From Floccularia luteovirens (taxonomy: Eukaryota > Basidiomycota > Agaricomycetes > Agaricales > Squamanitaceae), in NCBI GenBank assembly GCA_009739215.1, contig VSJF01000007.1, positions 1,240,001-1,304,000 on the forward strand: a stretch of 64,000 bases of DNA, written 5' to 3'. The first letter of the stretch is position 1; each line of letters begins with the position of its first letter. The notes under the pieces are model-generated. The model saw only the letters and a list, made by a program, of their open reading frames with translations. It was not told the origin of the DNA and did no database searches. A program made the translations under genes and the position numbers. Shown here one piece after another: positions 36,138-50,950 of the stretch.

Positions 36138-38532
36138 CTACGCTTTCTGATGCTCCAAACTACCTTTTTCATCTGGCGTATGAACAGCCCCTGAACTTAA
36201 ATTATCTCCATTAACGTTATCATCACCAAAGACTTGATTCATCTCTTCCAGAGTTTTGCCTACAATGTCCCACCAGTTGAGATTGTGGAAGGTAAAACTA
36301 TAGTCAAAACATACCTTTGGTCTCTGGGAAGAATAGAGCGATGATAACAAAATCAACTAGATTCAGGGCAACAAATAACATATAAAATTTCCATTGAATG
36401 TTCGTCATTGCCAAAGGCGAAACCTGTCAAGCAAGTGGTTTAGCACAATGAAATGAAGATAGCTGTTAACGAAGCACACCTGGCCAATGAGGGTATTGAA
36501 GGCCTACAAAACTGTTAAATTAGCTCTTAAAAGCCGAACTGTCGTTTATGACATACCCAGTTAGCACAAGTTGCAACACTGGTCCCCACAGACCTAGTAC
36601 TAGTTGGGAAAACCTATCACAAAACCAAAGTCAAATTCCATTTCACTTTTTATGTGATTGTGACAGACCTCTGACGCTAGTACCCAGCTGACAGGTCCAA
36701 AGCTCACGGAGAAAAAGATACTCATCAGGAATATCATTGCGATTCCAGCCCTTGTGGCAATTAGCAGCGTACATGTTAGCAGATGGTTGCATTACCTTTG
36801 TGCCGTGGTGTTTACATGTGCTGGCACAGAACCGTCAGTTGCCGCCGGTGGATTTGTCGCTACTATGGCTGCTAAGATGGAGAAAAGCGCAACCAAGCTT
36901 GCGGCACCAAACATCAATGGCTTCTTTCGCCCGACGCGGTCAAGAATAAGAGTGATAAAGCTTGAAAAATCAAAAATTTACTCGTCATTAACGGAGAGGG
37001 GTTGACGTACAAGAAGTTCGTTATAGGCCCGACTGCACCAAATATACTGCTTGATGTCAATGACGGAAGTGACAATTAGATGACTGTATAACATACCCCT
37101 GCACTAAGAGTGCCTTCCCATTTACTATACCAAGACTTTCATACATCTGTGGTCCGAAGTAGTTTATAACTGAAAATTCTCAGCAGTCAAATTCATAAGT
37201 ATGGAAATAGAAAAGGGATGTACCATTGATACCCGTGAATTGACAGAAGACCTGAACACCAACGGCGACAAAAGTACGTTTCATCATCGGCCGTGTCGCC
37301 CATAGGTCACTTATCCTCCTAGACTTGATTGATACCTCCGCTTTGATCGAAACATACATCTCAGCATACTCCTTTTCAGCGGCTTCTTTTACTTCTGGGA
37401 CACCGCCGTGAAGTTTGTAAACCACCTCGCTGTGCTTCATCATCCCGACCAACTTCCAATAACCAACGCTTGTCGCAATATCAGTGAGAGCTTGTTATCA
37501 TTATGTTAATCAAACATACCGGACTAAATGGCAAGAACTGAATTCCTACAAGCAGCATACATGCTGGTAATATCTGTCCATTCAACAATTTAATTTCAGA
37601 ATTAGTCTGGGTGACCATGTACCGACCTGCAATCCCAGAGGAAGCCTCCACGAAGCATCTGATTTGATAAACTGAGATCCATACCCGACCCAGTTGGCAA
37701 CAATGAACCCAATTCCAATCATTTGCTGGGTCAACCCGACCAGAAAGCCACGAATTTTTGGAGGGGCAATTTCCGTCTTCGAATTGGAAGGATCAGACCC
37801 CGCGTATGTATCATTTAGGAACCGGTTCACTGACATTATACAACGGCACTGTCATCGACAGTACACTATAACCCGAATAAACTTTTAATTCTGGATAAAA
37901 TTATATCCACGTACCCAATCGCAAGACCACCAATAATTCGGCCGACAAGAAGAGTGGCGACGTTACTTGCGCCAGCCTGCATGGCACATCCCCACATTGC
38001 CAGCGCGCTCCCAATCTTTGGGTAGAATATAATCGTTAAGCAAGCAGAGTATTAGGATGAAAGCGAACCTGAATAGTACGCTTTCTCCCCCATCTATCAT
38101 TTGCCCTATTCGACGAGATAAAGCAACAAGAATGGCAAGAATATTACCACATCTACGTACCACCCTGCTCCTGCAGCGCCGAAGAAACAACCACCTATCG
38201 AGGAACTCAAATATGAGGTCCAATCACACTTATTCATTATGAGTACAGACCATTAAAAGTTGAAACAACAGCCCCTTTAAGACTTGGGTCATCACCGAAG
38301 CGAGACAAGTACCGACTCATTGTTATAACGGACGCGATGATACCACTGTCATATCTGCATGGACCATCACGTATTCAATATCTGACTTTCGTGTCATCAT
38401 TTATAGAAGAACTCGCCCGAATAGAAAAGCACCTAAAGAGTAATACAATAAGTTAAAGGATGAATATAATGTCAGAATATGCTCACCTATGGAGGAGAAG
38501 GCTGCGATGAATACGTTATAAAATAGACCCAT
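36138..38532 (-). CDS. MFS sugar:H+ symporter, apparent one-base frameshift
   Basis: The minus-strand gene has about 14 exons from the ATG at 38532 (MGLFYNVFIAAFSSIG) to TAG near 36138. It has sugar-porter landmarks: FLFGYDSGIIASV, DRWGRKRTIQIGSALAM, GRIIGGLAIG, PLYNTEIAPPKIRG, QQMIGIGFIVANW, SPRWLLEVGR, GVQVFCQFTGINVINYFGPQMY, LDRVGRKKP, the FGPVSWVLASE region and FFPETKGKTLEEM. These match the lactose permease/hexose transporter type. Two oddities stand out. The second intron starts GC (donor at 38416). The reading frame also breaks at about 37430, between the LLEVGR exon start and the KLHGGVPE stretch, where one extra C gives a frameshift. The rest is well conserved, so this is either a recent pseudogene or an assembly error. 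It is plasma-membrane hexose or disaccharide uptake if functional. Confidence 0.8.
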
Positions 38533-39027
38533 ATTTACGCACGCCGAAGCTGGGGGTATTCAAGAGAAATTTCGGGACTTGACAGCGTTTTATTTCAGAT
38601 AGAAGTAATCGCGTATCTACAACAGCAGGGACTGCAATACGGAATATCTGCGGAATAAAAAGAAGCACGATTTAATAGTCACGAGTGTGGGGAAAGAGGT
38701 AGCGACACGGCCCGCGAAGACTTCAGAACATAGAACGCTCCGGAAAGATTAAAATCACTCCTTCCTGATGGAGAATGGCAAAGTCATTCGTCTGATTCTA
38801 ACTCCCTTACCTCGCATAACTTACGGTCATCAACTGAATGAGTCCCCTAGTGTACCACATGCTACTTTACGGCACCAGGTTTAATTAGCCTACGATTTAG
38901 ATATTTGGGGTTAGGGAATGCCTCACTTCAACGATGAGTTCCAGACTGGAGCAGAACTGAGATCTTGAATTCAAATGGATCTCATTGACAATATTGTATA
39001 CACACGCATATAAGCGGACATTACGAT
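38533..39027. other. Gene-free stretch
   Basis: This region upstream of the minus-strand sugar transporter contains its promoter and the 3' flank of the macrodomain gene. No frame with family resemblance. Confidence 0.35.
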
Positions 39028-40128
39028 CTATTCTGTAGGTTCGCTCCCGACTGGCGGAAAGTACTCGGGAATAATGGCTCTATTCTTGCAAATTAGACAT
39101 GCATAAGGAATGGGGTCAAGGGTAAAGGACAAACCGGTAAGCATTCGCATCTCTCTCACCCCAGACAACAAAAATTATACGTTCTAGCTGCATTAGACAG
39201 TGTAAAAATATCATGAGCACTTAGATATAGATGGACAAACCTTGGTGCCAGCTTGGGATTCACAAAATTTTCTGGTCGCATCGAGAGCTAAGTGGGTTGC
39301 ATCTACAATGGGGTACCCATAAACGCCTGTTGAGATACAAGGAAAAGCCTTTGGCAAAAAAACTGGTATCAGCGGAAACTAAAATGCATAATAGAGACTG
39401 AACGAACAACATGTTTTAATGAGTTCTCAACTGCTAATTCCAAGCTATTCTTGTAACAAGAAGAAAGTTGGAAGGCCCTTTCTTCTATGTCAGAAGAAGC
39501 ATAGACAGGACCGACGGTATGGATGACATATCGCCTGCCAGGTTGTATCAGGATAAGTGTAAGATAACTGGAACTTGACATACGCAGGAAGATTATATCC
39601 TCTTGTTATCTTCGCCTGGCCAGTCAGGCAACCATTAAGACTACGACCTAGGCAGAATATAAGAATCCGTTATTTTCTTGACCTGCCAACTTGTCATATT
39701 GAACACACATTCATCGAGTAGTTTTGAACCAGCCGCTGAATGTATCGCTCCATCAACTTCAGTGTGATCAGTAATCTTTCATACTTAAGAGATGGAAATT
39801 GAAATACCACCACCACCTCCTAAATACAGGATAAATATAAACATCTTGAATACAACTGCGGAAGAAAAAGACACTCGCCCAGCAGACTCTTATTTGCCGC
39901 ATTCACAATTGCATCCACCTCAAGTTGGGTAATGTCACCTTGACTGGTTGTATGTACTACATGAGTGATCCTTTCCTGCAGCCGGGGGCAGATTACTTAC
40001 TGTAGAGAAATCCGATCCAACAAGTCCGAATTAGCAGTGTATCGAGCTGATGATGAGCGCGTCAAGCCTCCTTCAAGTTCGTATAGCTGACGAATTGTTT
40101 TGATGTCTCTCCAGTGAACGGTATGCAT
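39028..40128 (-). CDS. MacroD-type macrodomain protein (ADP-ribose hydrolase-like)
   Basis: About eight exons run from the ATG at 40128 to TAG at 39028, giving about 217 residues. The core motif [31 protein letters not shown] is the MacroD/Appr-1''-p signature. It contains the NAAN and [10 protein letters not shown] residues that bind ADP-ribose. Later blocks are LTGQAKITRGYNLPA, VIHTVGPVY, ELASCYK-like LSSCYKNSLELA, the STGVYGYP loop and the IIPEYFPP end. The family hydrolyses O-acetyl-ADP-ribose and mono-ADP-ribosyl bonds. One intron appears to start GC (donor at 39878), joining the NAANKSLLG exon with the GGGG exon. Introns beside the start of the core and at the last join were placed by frame. 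Confidence 0.88.
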
Positions 40129-40876
40129 GAAACCTTTCAATTATGTCGTTGACTTGAAACTTGCAGAGGGGAATAGTACGGAAGAAAGAATAGATCGATC
40201 CTCCCGAGTCCGGTAAGTACTTGTCCGGTTTGATAACACCATGTAGAGCATAATGACCACAGCAAGTTATGCGTCAATCAAAGTTTGTACGATTGATGCA
40301 CTCACTTGAATGTGTATCGATGGCAACAATACATGCTCATTTATCTCACAGTATTCATTGTATGAAGAATAGAAGCTTTTAATGTCCGTTAAAGTTACAT
40401 ACACTATCCACAATTTCTCACAAATCTGCGGATACTGTCTAGAGCTGGGCACATCATCCAGCAACACGGGAATACATCAAGAACAAGAAGCAAGTATATT
40501 GCCAGGAAACAGATGTAGTTGGTGACAGTATGTAACATGAGAACTCTTTTATGTATGAAATATTCATTGCCGACGTGGGTATACAAATAACAGTACAGAA
40601 TTGATCAGCGCCAGCGCATACTGGCGTTCGTGGAAGATGTGAGTAATACACGTGTTAACGAAAGAGTGCAAAGTATAAAGTACTACAGGTTGGATAGTGT
40701 GTATGAGCGTGGACGAAACGGAATTCCGGGGATTGTAATATAGTCCCGATTAGATATATTAGCAGAGCTGAATTGTAATTGATTATATTGTTATAAAGAT
40801 AGGAGAACACTAGAGATAACACATGTCAGCAACTATCACAATGGGAATCAGTTTCGAAGCATACTTTTTTTTTTCA
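40129..40876. other. Gene-free stretch
   Basis: These 750 bases lie between the macrodomain gene start and the 3' end of the STK32-like kinase gene. Minus-strand frames at 40267-40651 overlap each other and match no family. A 12-T run lies near 40864. Confidence 0.35.
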
Positions 40877-42532
<1,656 letters not shown>

Positions 42533-43149
42533 TGTGCATTCCTCAGCAAAGAGTAAAGCAACAATACAAGTGATGGGTGTTAAGTATGAGGGAGCAAGAA
42601 TACAAAGGCTCGATAGATGTGTTGTTCTAAGGAGTTACAGTTTGATCATCGGCGGTTCCTTTATCCAAATTCAGATCCAAGAACCATGCATCATCTGTGC
42701 CTCTCAACGGCCTGTCGGCAGGGTGGGAACAGAACCCAGAATGTGCAGACAAAAAGAAGCCAATGAGTAGTATGCTTCAGAAGGAATAGTTCACAGAATA
42801 TGTTCTGGTAAAATAACCGGGGAACAAAAGAGATGTTTTATTGTCATGAGGTCACTCTTTGCGAAGAATATAAAAAAAAATAATCCAAGCTAGTCTGATC
42901 CTGAACACGTCCTCGCAGAGTATTACATACACGGTTAACGTGCTGTGCAGCAGTTTGCCGTAATCCGTCGCGTGACGGGTGTGTCCCAATTATAGTCGCT
43001 GTTGTAAGTGTTCCCTTCGCCTGCCGTCTTCCACAAAGCTTCGTTGTTTGTCAAGGTGTGGGGCTCTTCATCAAAAAATTTCCAACCCAGTATTCATTAC
43101 ATTTCTTATATAGATCACAGATCTACACCCTTTGTTTCTCGTAACCACC
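42533..43149. promoter_or_regulatory. Divergent promoter region, STK32-like kinase / TRP-like channel
   Basis: The 617-base divergent intergenic region has start codons on both sides. There is no TATA-like element that I would call with confidence and no other gene. Confidence 0.4.
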
Positions 43150-46100
43150 ATGTCGAACAGTGGTTTGATGGACCCGGAACACCAAACCTCGTGTCTATTA
43201 GCTCCAACCCCTGAGGTTCTTGCTGCTGTGGAAGTATTCCCATTGATTCCTTCCCTAAAGCGAGATGTTATTGTGAGTGAGTTGTGGTGGTGATTAGCTC
43301 CGGTTTTAACATTTCCTTTTTCAGGCAACAATTGGCGAGTCTCTTTTGTTTCCCCAAATTTGATCATATACCATCCAATCTAACCGGGAGCTGCAGATAG
43401 CGCCCTGAGCTGGGAGTTAGTTGCTATTTATTCTCTCTTTCAGTCCTTTGACCTTACCCTATTCAATACAGGCAGTTGACCGCCGCTGACATCAACTTCA
43501 CAATTGTAAGACCCGTCGTGTTCAAATATGCTCGCCTGCAGAACATGGCTGTTGTGTTCGCATGTCTCGTGGTACGTTCGTACTTCCTCGCACAGTCGGA
43601 GAGCGATCTGGCATATGCTGGGGTTATGCTCTCTCGAGCAAGTCTATGTGAAATACTAGCCATGAAACTTTTAAGACACTTTGCCTCCGACTATATTCAA
43701 TTAGTTGCTGTCTTGACGACGAGCTGGAATCCACTTGCTGGTGCAACGGATCAAGTCTTGCAAGAGGTTAAGCAGTCTCTAGGCGCACGCGACGACGACC
43801 TTGACTCTCCACAGAGCGCTCTTGAGGTATGCTTTCGCATTTGGAATTCGGAACAAGCTATATAATCATTCAACCCAGATGGCTATCTCAACCCAAGCGA
43901 AAGCTTTTATTTCGTTCCCTGTGACCCAGAAAGTTGTGAATGATATCTATTCTGGTAGAGTGGTATTCTCCGTGACAGCAAATCGTTCCATTCTTGCGGA
44001 CAACTATAAGCCCCGCGCAATTGAGATCTATAATCCTCAAAATGCCCCCTTTTTGAATCATTATCGGTTCGTATATGGGTCATGCTCTTGACAGTGCGCT
44101 CATTCATCGAACAAAAAAGGCTACGAGTTCCAAGATATGGCGCAATGCTTGAGTTTGTCAATTTTGCTCTTCTTCTAGTCACCTTCACATTATGTCTCTC
44201 AAGTTGGTTTATCCATTTCTCTCCTTTTACCTGCTACTAATAAACACACAGATCAAGATAAAAGCCAGTTGAATCCTTGGGAAATCGCCTTCATCGTTTT
44301 TGCCAGTGCATTTACTTTGGAAGAATACACAGCTTCAACAGAAAATGGCTGGATCAGTGAGTTTGAATTTTATTAATTTTTCTATCCTATTAATACTCTT
44401 GTATAGTTTACATTGCAAATGTAAGTCACCTGCTCTTAAGAAAGTAATCTCTGACTTGTTTTTAGATCTGGAACGTATTTGACTTTTCATTCGTCATAAT
44501 TTTTCTTGGATATCTTGTTTTAAGAATCAGAGGTTTAAATAGCGGTGATGGTATGTTTTCATTTACGAGGTTCTGCAACTTTACAAACGATCTCTACAAG
44601 TTGAATTGTCAAGCACGGCATTTGACATACTAGCATGTGGGGCTTGCATATTGTTCCCGAGGCAAGTTAATCATTCTCTTTCATATATTCCATATTGATG
44701 AAGCCAGTTAGATTGGCATTCTTTGCCATATCAAATAATGTCGTCATCCTGTAAGATTGCCCTTCCTTCAACGTATAAGCGCTTACCTGGTCTCAGCTCT
44801 CTTCGTGCAATGATCTCGCAATTTGTTTTCTTCATTGGTATAGCTGCAATCTGTTTCTCCGGTCTACTTTTCACTCTTTGGACGCTGGGTATTATACCAT
44901 ATCTCAACGTCGTGACATTCAACTCACTTGAATACAGCAAGAGACGCTCCACCAGAACATGCATGGACAATCAAATCGATCGCTTGGCTTATGACCCAGA
45001 TATGGTTCGGAAACACGTATCTTAGCTTTGCTCAAGCCACGAGCTTTCACCCAGTTTTCGGGCCTATCCTCATGACAACTTTCGCTGCGTTGTCAAATAC
45101 TTTGCTCCTAACAAGTACGTCACTCACCATCGTTTCGAGAATGAATCTTGATAAGTTGAATCAGTCTTGATATCAATATTGTCAAATACTGTTGCGAGGA
45201 TCGATGGTGTAAGTTAAAGTTGTAAAGGTTTAAATACATATTAATACGTGTTACCACCCCTAGAACGCCACCCAGGAAGTAAGTCACTTGATACTCCATC
45301 GGTCCAGATTAATATATTTTCCCAGTATCTCTTCCAATATACAATAACAACCATTGAGGGGTAAGTGCATCCGCTCCATTTGTTTCTGAATTTTTTTTTA
45401 ACACAGCCCATAGTGTCAAGTCCGATGCACTTTTCTCGTATCAACCACCATTCAACGTCCTAGCATTCGTAATCCTCAAACCAGCAAGTTGGATTCTGAC
45501 TCCAAGGGCACTTCACTCGGCGAATGTTTTCCTCATAAAGGTTACAAGTCTTCCTCAACTCATCGCGATCAGCCTTTATGAGCGCCACCTTACTGCCGGG
45601 CAGAGACTACGGGAATCTGGGAAAGATGCTGCACAATCACTTTTCAAAATCCTGCCGAGGCACATAAAAAATATGCCGCTCGTGGAAGCCTTGGTTGGTT
45701 CTGCCTCAAGTGACCTCTATGATGCTATATTTGAGGTTGATGCCCCTGAAGACTCGGGCATGTTCGATGACTCTGACAACGAAACGCCAGCGTTACGATC
45801 ATTCCGATCCAGAGAAAGTATGAGAGACGACACCTCACCAGTACCAAAAATAAGAAGGCGCCCCGTCAGTCTCAGTCGAGTTTCTAACCCCGCGCTATCT
45901 CCTGAGCGAACACCTCCTAGGATACGGGTCCACAGCACATTGGCCCCAATACAGCCATTTTCTTCTGCAGATTTCGCTTCAAGTAATTCAAAGAGTCCCT
46001 TGGCTAAATTATTCACTGCGCGCATACCAGATGGACCGGCCACGGCTACCTCAATGACCGCAGATACTAGCCTAAGAAGGATAGAAGCACTTTTGGATGA

Positions 46101-46298
46101 GGTTCGGGATCTACCAGTACAGCGGTTAAAAACCGAAATGAAAGAGCTACAGGTTCGTTTCATTGTTTCCATTCCCCCTTTTCGGCCATGTTCCTAAATT
46201 CTTGGTATCAGGATCGTCAAGCCCGTATTGAAAACCTGCTGCTCATGCTCACGCGCGGAATGAGAAACGAAACAAGCAGACACGGGACCTTACCTTGA
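43150..46298 (+). CDS. YVC1: YVC1/TRPY-type vacuolar Ca2+-permeable cation channel
   Basis: About 17 exons run from the ATG at 43150 to TGA at 46298. The first exons were resolved as 43150-43272, 43325-43334, 43397-43415 and 43472-43826. Family landmarks include DINFTIVRPVVFKYARL, VFACLVVRSYF, the LNPWEIAFIVFASAF helix, ANIWNVFDFSF, LSLRAMISQFVFFIGIAAICFSGLLFTLW, the pore-side AWLMTQIWFGNTY and FAALSNTLLL. The C-terminal tail has Ser/Thr-Pro-rich and acidic stretches and a final coiled coil (RQARIENLLLML). In yeast Yvc1 releases vacuolar Ca2+ in response to stretch and cytosolic Ca2+. Two introns appear to start GC, at 43335 (GCGAGT) and 44662 (GCAAGT). Confidence 0.9.
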
Positions 46299-46495
46299 AC
46301 TACGCCCGTTCCGTGATTATGATTATGACCATCTTTAGCATTTATCCTCATTTTTCAACTTAGCCATTGTAGATGCTGATGAAAATACAATATATAAACT
46401 GTCTTGCATACAAAACAAATTTTGAGACTATCCAAAAGTTACAAATCGGCGCATACACTCATTATTTACCCCCAATCATCAATGCAAACAGATTT

Positions 46496-47552
46496 TTACA
46501 TTCTAGTCACAGACCAAACTAACAAAGCCACTTCTGAGCTAGATTTATCACCAACGTCTATTCTCTTAATCATCACTGATTTTGCATCGACGCGTACAGT
46601 GCCTTCCTTGAATACCTGGCCATCCCATACGTCCTTCCAGCTCTCAGGGTCATGGCAGAACATTTGGTGGGGTGCATATAAACGGCTAGTTCTAAAACCT
46701 TTCTGGGGCGCGCCACCATGGCTTCCGAAGATGGTGGAGCCGGGAAGCGGCGACAGCAAGCTTGCTAACAAATGGGCCAGTTCAAGTTGTTTCTCCTCAT
46801 TGAAAAGGTGGAAGAAAGAAGAGGCATGTATTGCTGAAATATGGCCTTGAAGTGGAGTCAGGCTATCCAACATTTTCAGGTCCGGGCGAGGAGTTTTGAC
46901 GTCATCTATCGTGTAGAACGGTGAATGAGGTGCAATGAATTGCGGATCAAAAGCATCTCCTGCGATAAATTTGGCGGGATATGTCTCCGGATTTGTCTTG
47001 AACAAATCGTGGCCGCAGTCCCAAAATCCTTGACGAAGGTCAGAACCGATGACATTCTGAATAGGCCATCCATCAGATACTGCCTTCCTTAAATCGTTGC
47101 CGACTATACGTTGCACATTATCAGTGACACTCTTAATCAAATAAAGGCAGCATGTCGTACAGCAGCACCCAATATCAAGGAGGATGGCGTTTTCCCTTTC
47201 ATGGGGAAGTTGAAGGACTTGCTTATAAGCAGGTAAGCGAGAGATCTTCAACCTATGTGGGCATTAATGAATAGATATTATATATAATCTCGGGACAATT
47301 CACTTGGTAAAGGAGAAGTTGCGTATGCACGGATACCCATAAATCTAAATCACAGTAAATATGGATATCATGCTTGAGAGTGGTACATACATTGTATGCC
47401 TTTGCTTGAACGTTCAATATATGCTTCTTCAATTCATCTTCGTCCTTAATCCCAGTCTGGCCTTCATAGAAAGCACGCTCCTCCTCATCCAGAGAGTATA
47501 GATTTTCATCGAGGGGGGCCCTCCTATCTGGGTCTTCGAAGAAGGAAGGCAT
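46496..47552 (-). CDS. SAM-dependent methyltransferase, agaricomycete family
   Basis: Four exons (47391-47552, 47304-47344, 47161-47252, 46496-47103) give exactly 300 residues from the ATG at 47552. The start, PLDENLYSLDEEERAFYEGQTGI, and IYGYPCIRNFSFTKLKISRLPAYK are typical of a family widespread in mushroom genomes. Motif I reads ILLDIGCCFGND, formed across the third intron. SDLRQGFWD, GDAFDPQFI and HASSFFHLFNEEKQLELAHLLASLLSPLPGSTIFGSHG complete a class I Rossmann methyltransferase. Substrate is unknown; relatives act in meroterpenoid and other secondary pathways, but no biosynthetic cluster is seen nearby. The 3' end lies 197 bases from the YVC1-like stop, and the two genes are convergent. 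Confidence 0.88.
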
Positions 47553-48148
47553 CAAAAGCTAAGTTATGGTAGTAATGGCTGGGATGTGTTTCAATAAATA
47601 CGTAGAAATGTTATGCCGTGATTTGAATGACATAGTTGAACGGGTAGCTGCCGAAGCATCCGTCTTTCACTAACTGAGTCACTAGTCATGACTCTACCTT
47701 TCTACCTTCACGCGGGTCCACATTGGGGATTTCATTGTTCGACTGATAAGCCTGAGAGAAAATAGTACATATATTGTTGATTCGTGATGGAAGGAGTCAG
47801 GAAGTCATTTCAATTTCTATATATATATGTACATGCTATCCCGGGAAAACCGCGAGAGAAAGCACTAATAGAAGTTTGAATAGTTGAATGCCTACTTGGG
47901 TACATGAAAAAATTGAGTTCATATGTTGTCAATGCATGTACCGATCTTAAAGTCTTACCACTATAACTTGAAGTAGGCATTCGCTCGCCGTGGTTCAAAC
48001 AGTCTACTACTAAACGACCGATCCATTCATTTTTGTTGATTCACATACTAGCATGTATAATCAGAAGAGTAGAATATATCGAAAAATAGTGACATAGTAA
48101 GAGGAAACTTCGGTATTACCGAACAACGCCTACTGGCAGGTGACATGC
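47553..48148. other. Gene-free stretch
   Basis: These 600 bases hold only short frames. They include the promoter of the methyltransferase gene and a TATATATATATG run near 47820. Confidence 0.35.
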
Positions 48149-49357
48149 TTAGGCAGGGATGAGTTGGAATCCACCCTACAGCAATTTCAGTCGTAAGCAA
48201 AAGTGATAAATCCGTTTCACCCACCTGATCTTTCTCAGAGAAACGTAAGGTGGTGTTGACTACAAACATGATCAACAAATGTCATATATAGCCAAATGGG
48301 ATAGGTGCTTACCACCAAGTTTGGCCAGGTTCTGGGTGTAGATGGGAGTCTCATCCGTCAAGTCGGCATTCATCAACTCGCTCTCTGTGATAGCCATGTA
48401 TCAGACGACAGCATAAACCAATGATATGACAGTCCTTACGTCTGTATTCGAGACCGACGAAGGCCATCAAGTTGGGGTGGAAGTCTGCCTCAATGGTCAT
48501 GTTGCTTCTACAAAATTTGAATAAATTCGAGTTAGTATTTATGGCAGCATGAGAAACGATTCCGTACCCTACACCCTTCCAGTAGAACATGGGCTCGTAG
48601 ATGATATACCCAGTCCTGTCACTGGCCAATGTTCCTATACCAGTTACTTAAGTTAGTGGCAATGGTGTCTCATGCCGCACGACTTGCCTACACTCATGGC
48701 TTGTCTCATAGAAGTTGCGTTCCTGGCCTTGATCAAGGTGCCATAGCTGGCGTCTTTCTTTGGCTCACCCCAGACGTTGAGGCCATCTGAACTGGTCTCG
48801 AGGCGAGTAAGGGTTCCGAGCTGATTAAAAGTGTTAGAGACCTTAATGTACAATTAAAAATCACAACATACAGGGACTTCCTGGAAGACTGTTCCTTTGA
48901 CAATGTTGCCAGAATCCTTGAGAAATGCTGAGTTTTCATGGGGAACAACAATGTGACAAGGAGAAACTGACCAGTTCACTCTGGGCGAAACCAATGCGAC
49001 CAGAGTAGGTAACTGTCGCAGTTCCATCTATATATGGGGTCAATTAGTACTGTCAAGAGGTTGGTTCCTTTATGCAACTCACTTCCGGGTCTGCAGTCAA
49101 TAACTTTCCTGTATTATGCGCAAGCACAGAGTGGGATCAGCTGCGACTCAGAGAACAGTGTGAATAAATAGAAACTGACCATGCTACATAGGTCTGGTCC
49201 ATGGCAAGTTCACTGCGATTGAGTTTTTGGAAGCACAGAAGAATCCTGGTGAACTGCTCGAATATAAGATTCTGCATGAACAGATTATCTGTTTTTAGAT
49301 CCTTACTTGTGCCAGGCCTGTCCATTGGATGGTCAGAGTTCTGCTGATAGTTGCCAT
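48149..49357 (-). CDS. Small uncharacterised mushroom protein, beta-rich
   Basis: A multi-exon minus-strand gene runs from ATG 49357 (MATISRTLTIQWTGLA) to TAA 48149 (GGFQLIPA). Most joins follow good GT-AG signals in phase, giving about 215-225 residues. Recognisable stretches are TYVAWKVIDCRPG, GTATVTYSGRIGFAQ, LGTLTRLETSSDGL and TIEADFHPNLMAFVGLEY. The alternating hydrophobic and Gly/Thr-rich pattern suggests a beta-sheet protein without a signal peptide or membrane segment. I know similar small proteins from agaricomycete genomes but not their function. No catalytic motif is visible. The first intron (35 or 53 bases) has two possible acceptors. It could also be a lectin-like protein, which the sequence does not prove. 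Confidence 0.55.
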
Positions 49358-50950
49358 CGAGAAAAAGAGTTGTCGCTTTTGCTTGGTGTAGAACTTGGGA
49401 GTTTACTGAAGAAAAAACTCGTAGAACCTCTCAATTTTATACGGTTTGCAATTGCATTCAATCCTCTTGAAACGTAAGACGGACATGGTACTCAGGAGAA
49501 TTTTGTACGCTTGCTCGGATGCAAGGACAGCAAGTATGTCTGAATGCATGCTAGGAGAGTAGTTGTGCATGAATGAACCCCCTAAAGCCATGTATCCATT
49601 GGAGCGACGTACGGCGTTGTAGTACAGATTGTGTAGACAATTGCTCATATCCAGATCATAAAATTCCAGGCATCCTGTCACCAATCACCGTAAACAGACT
49701 AGTAAATAGTTGATAATTGTATCCACTGACCAGTCGAGGACATGTATGGAAATTACAGCGTGGTATCTGGGTCATTAGATTTGAAGGAGTCCCTGTTCGT
49801 AATCGTTGTGGGAGGTTGTCAGATACTTCGCCATAATCATACTTACCATTGACTCGGATATCTGATAATAGTCCACAGGAATGTGGTTGGCGCCATTCAA
49901 TTAACAAATCTGTCTCGAGACGAAGTTGACGAAAAGAATGTAGTAGTACTTGTTAACGTTGACGTTCCAAAATGCTGAGCAAATTTCCCCTAAACCTTCG
50001 AATTATTCTGCGAAGCATAATGCAGGGACATAGTACATTATAAGCCACTTTTCCGACAAGAACCAAGCTGTTCGCAAACATTCCGTCGACCATCCGATTA
50101 TATAACAGACCTAGGGCTAATGATACAGGTTCCGATTAACGAGAGAGTGAGACAGCGAAGACCAAGACGGGTGTAGTCACGGTGACGACACTCATGATAT
50201 GGAATGGTCTAGTGTACATTCGATTGTTTTGATTTGGTTGCCAGTGATCAGACTGGTGTGTATCTGCTCAAGAAAGGTGAGTTAAGGAGGGTTGTCCTCC
50301 TTCTTCCTCTATCAGCAAAAGTGTCGTAATACTAATAGATATCAATCCAATTTTGAACCCTGGACAGGTCTCCGCGGACCTTGTTCCACAAACATACTCG
50401 TCCCTCCTTATATTTTAGCCTTTGGATAATGTTTGTTCTAGTTCCATGAATACTTTTCATTCCACCTGCTCTGCTTCTCGTTATGTGCATCAATGTTACC
50501 AACACTCGGTGGAAGTAACATAGCCGAATTTCTTAAGAGATGAAAGTAATTGCCACCAGTTTTTCCCTGGTCAAGCTAATGTTAGATTGATGGCCACAGC
50601 CCAGGGTTATTTTCACAAATCAAACGCGCCCAGGATGTGTGTTAGCGCGAAAATTAATATCTGCTGGCCCTGGCCAAACGCGTACGAAAGAAAAGCGGAT
50701 GTAGATGTCGAGCAACTTCAGAAACATGTCATCGCCAGTCTCCAGATAAGAAAGTCATTCCAAAGTTGAATACAATTGCTTAGGATCCCCACAGGCTCCT
50801 GGACACTCTGCCACAACCACAGATCGACTCTCCAGCTACACTACAGTCTTTATTACTGTGATGGAGCCCCACCCTTTTTTCTGCACTTTGCCACAGCTTT
50901 CCCTGTCCAGATTCCAAGGACCTTCTTCATTAGACTATTTTGGCTTCGAT
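49358..50950. other. Gene-poor stretch
   Basis: 1.6 kb without a gene I can support. Minus-strand frames at 49403-49684 and 49656-49907 have no family pattern. The GC content is ordinary. No clear repeat is seen. Confidence 0.35.

Noticed and set aside
45717..46172. Minus-strand 151-codon frame
   Set aside because: It is antisense to the C-terminal exon of the TRP-like channel.
46496..47552. Secondary-metabolite cluster around the methyltransferase
   Set aside because: No synthase, cyclase, P450 or transporter of that kind is adjacent; the neighbours are a channel and a small protein.
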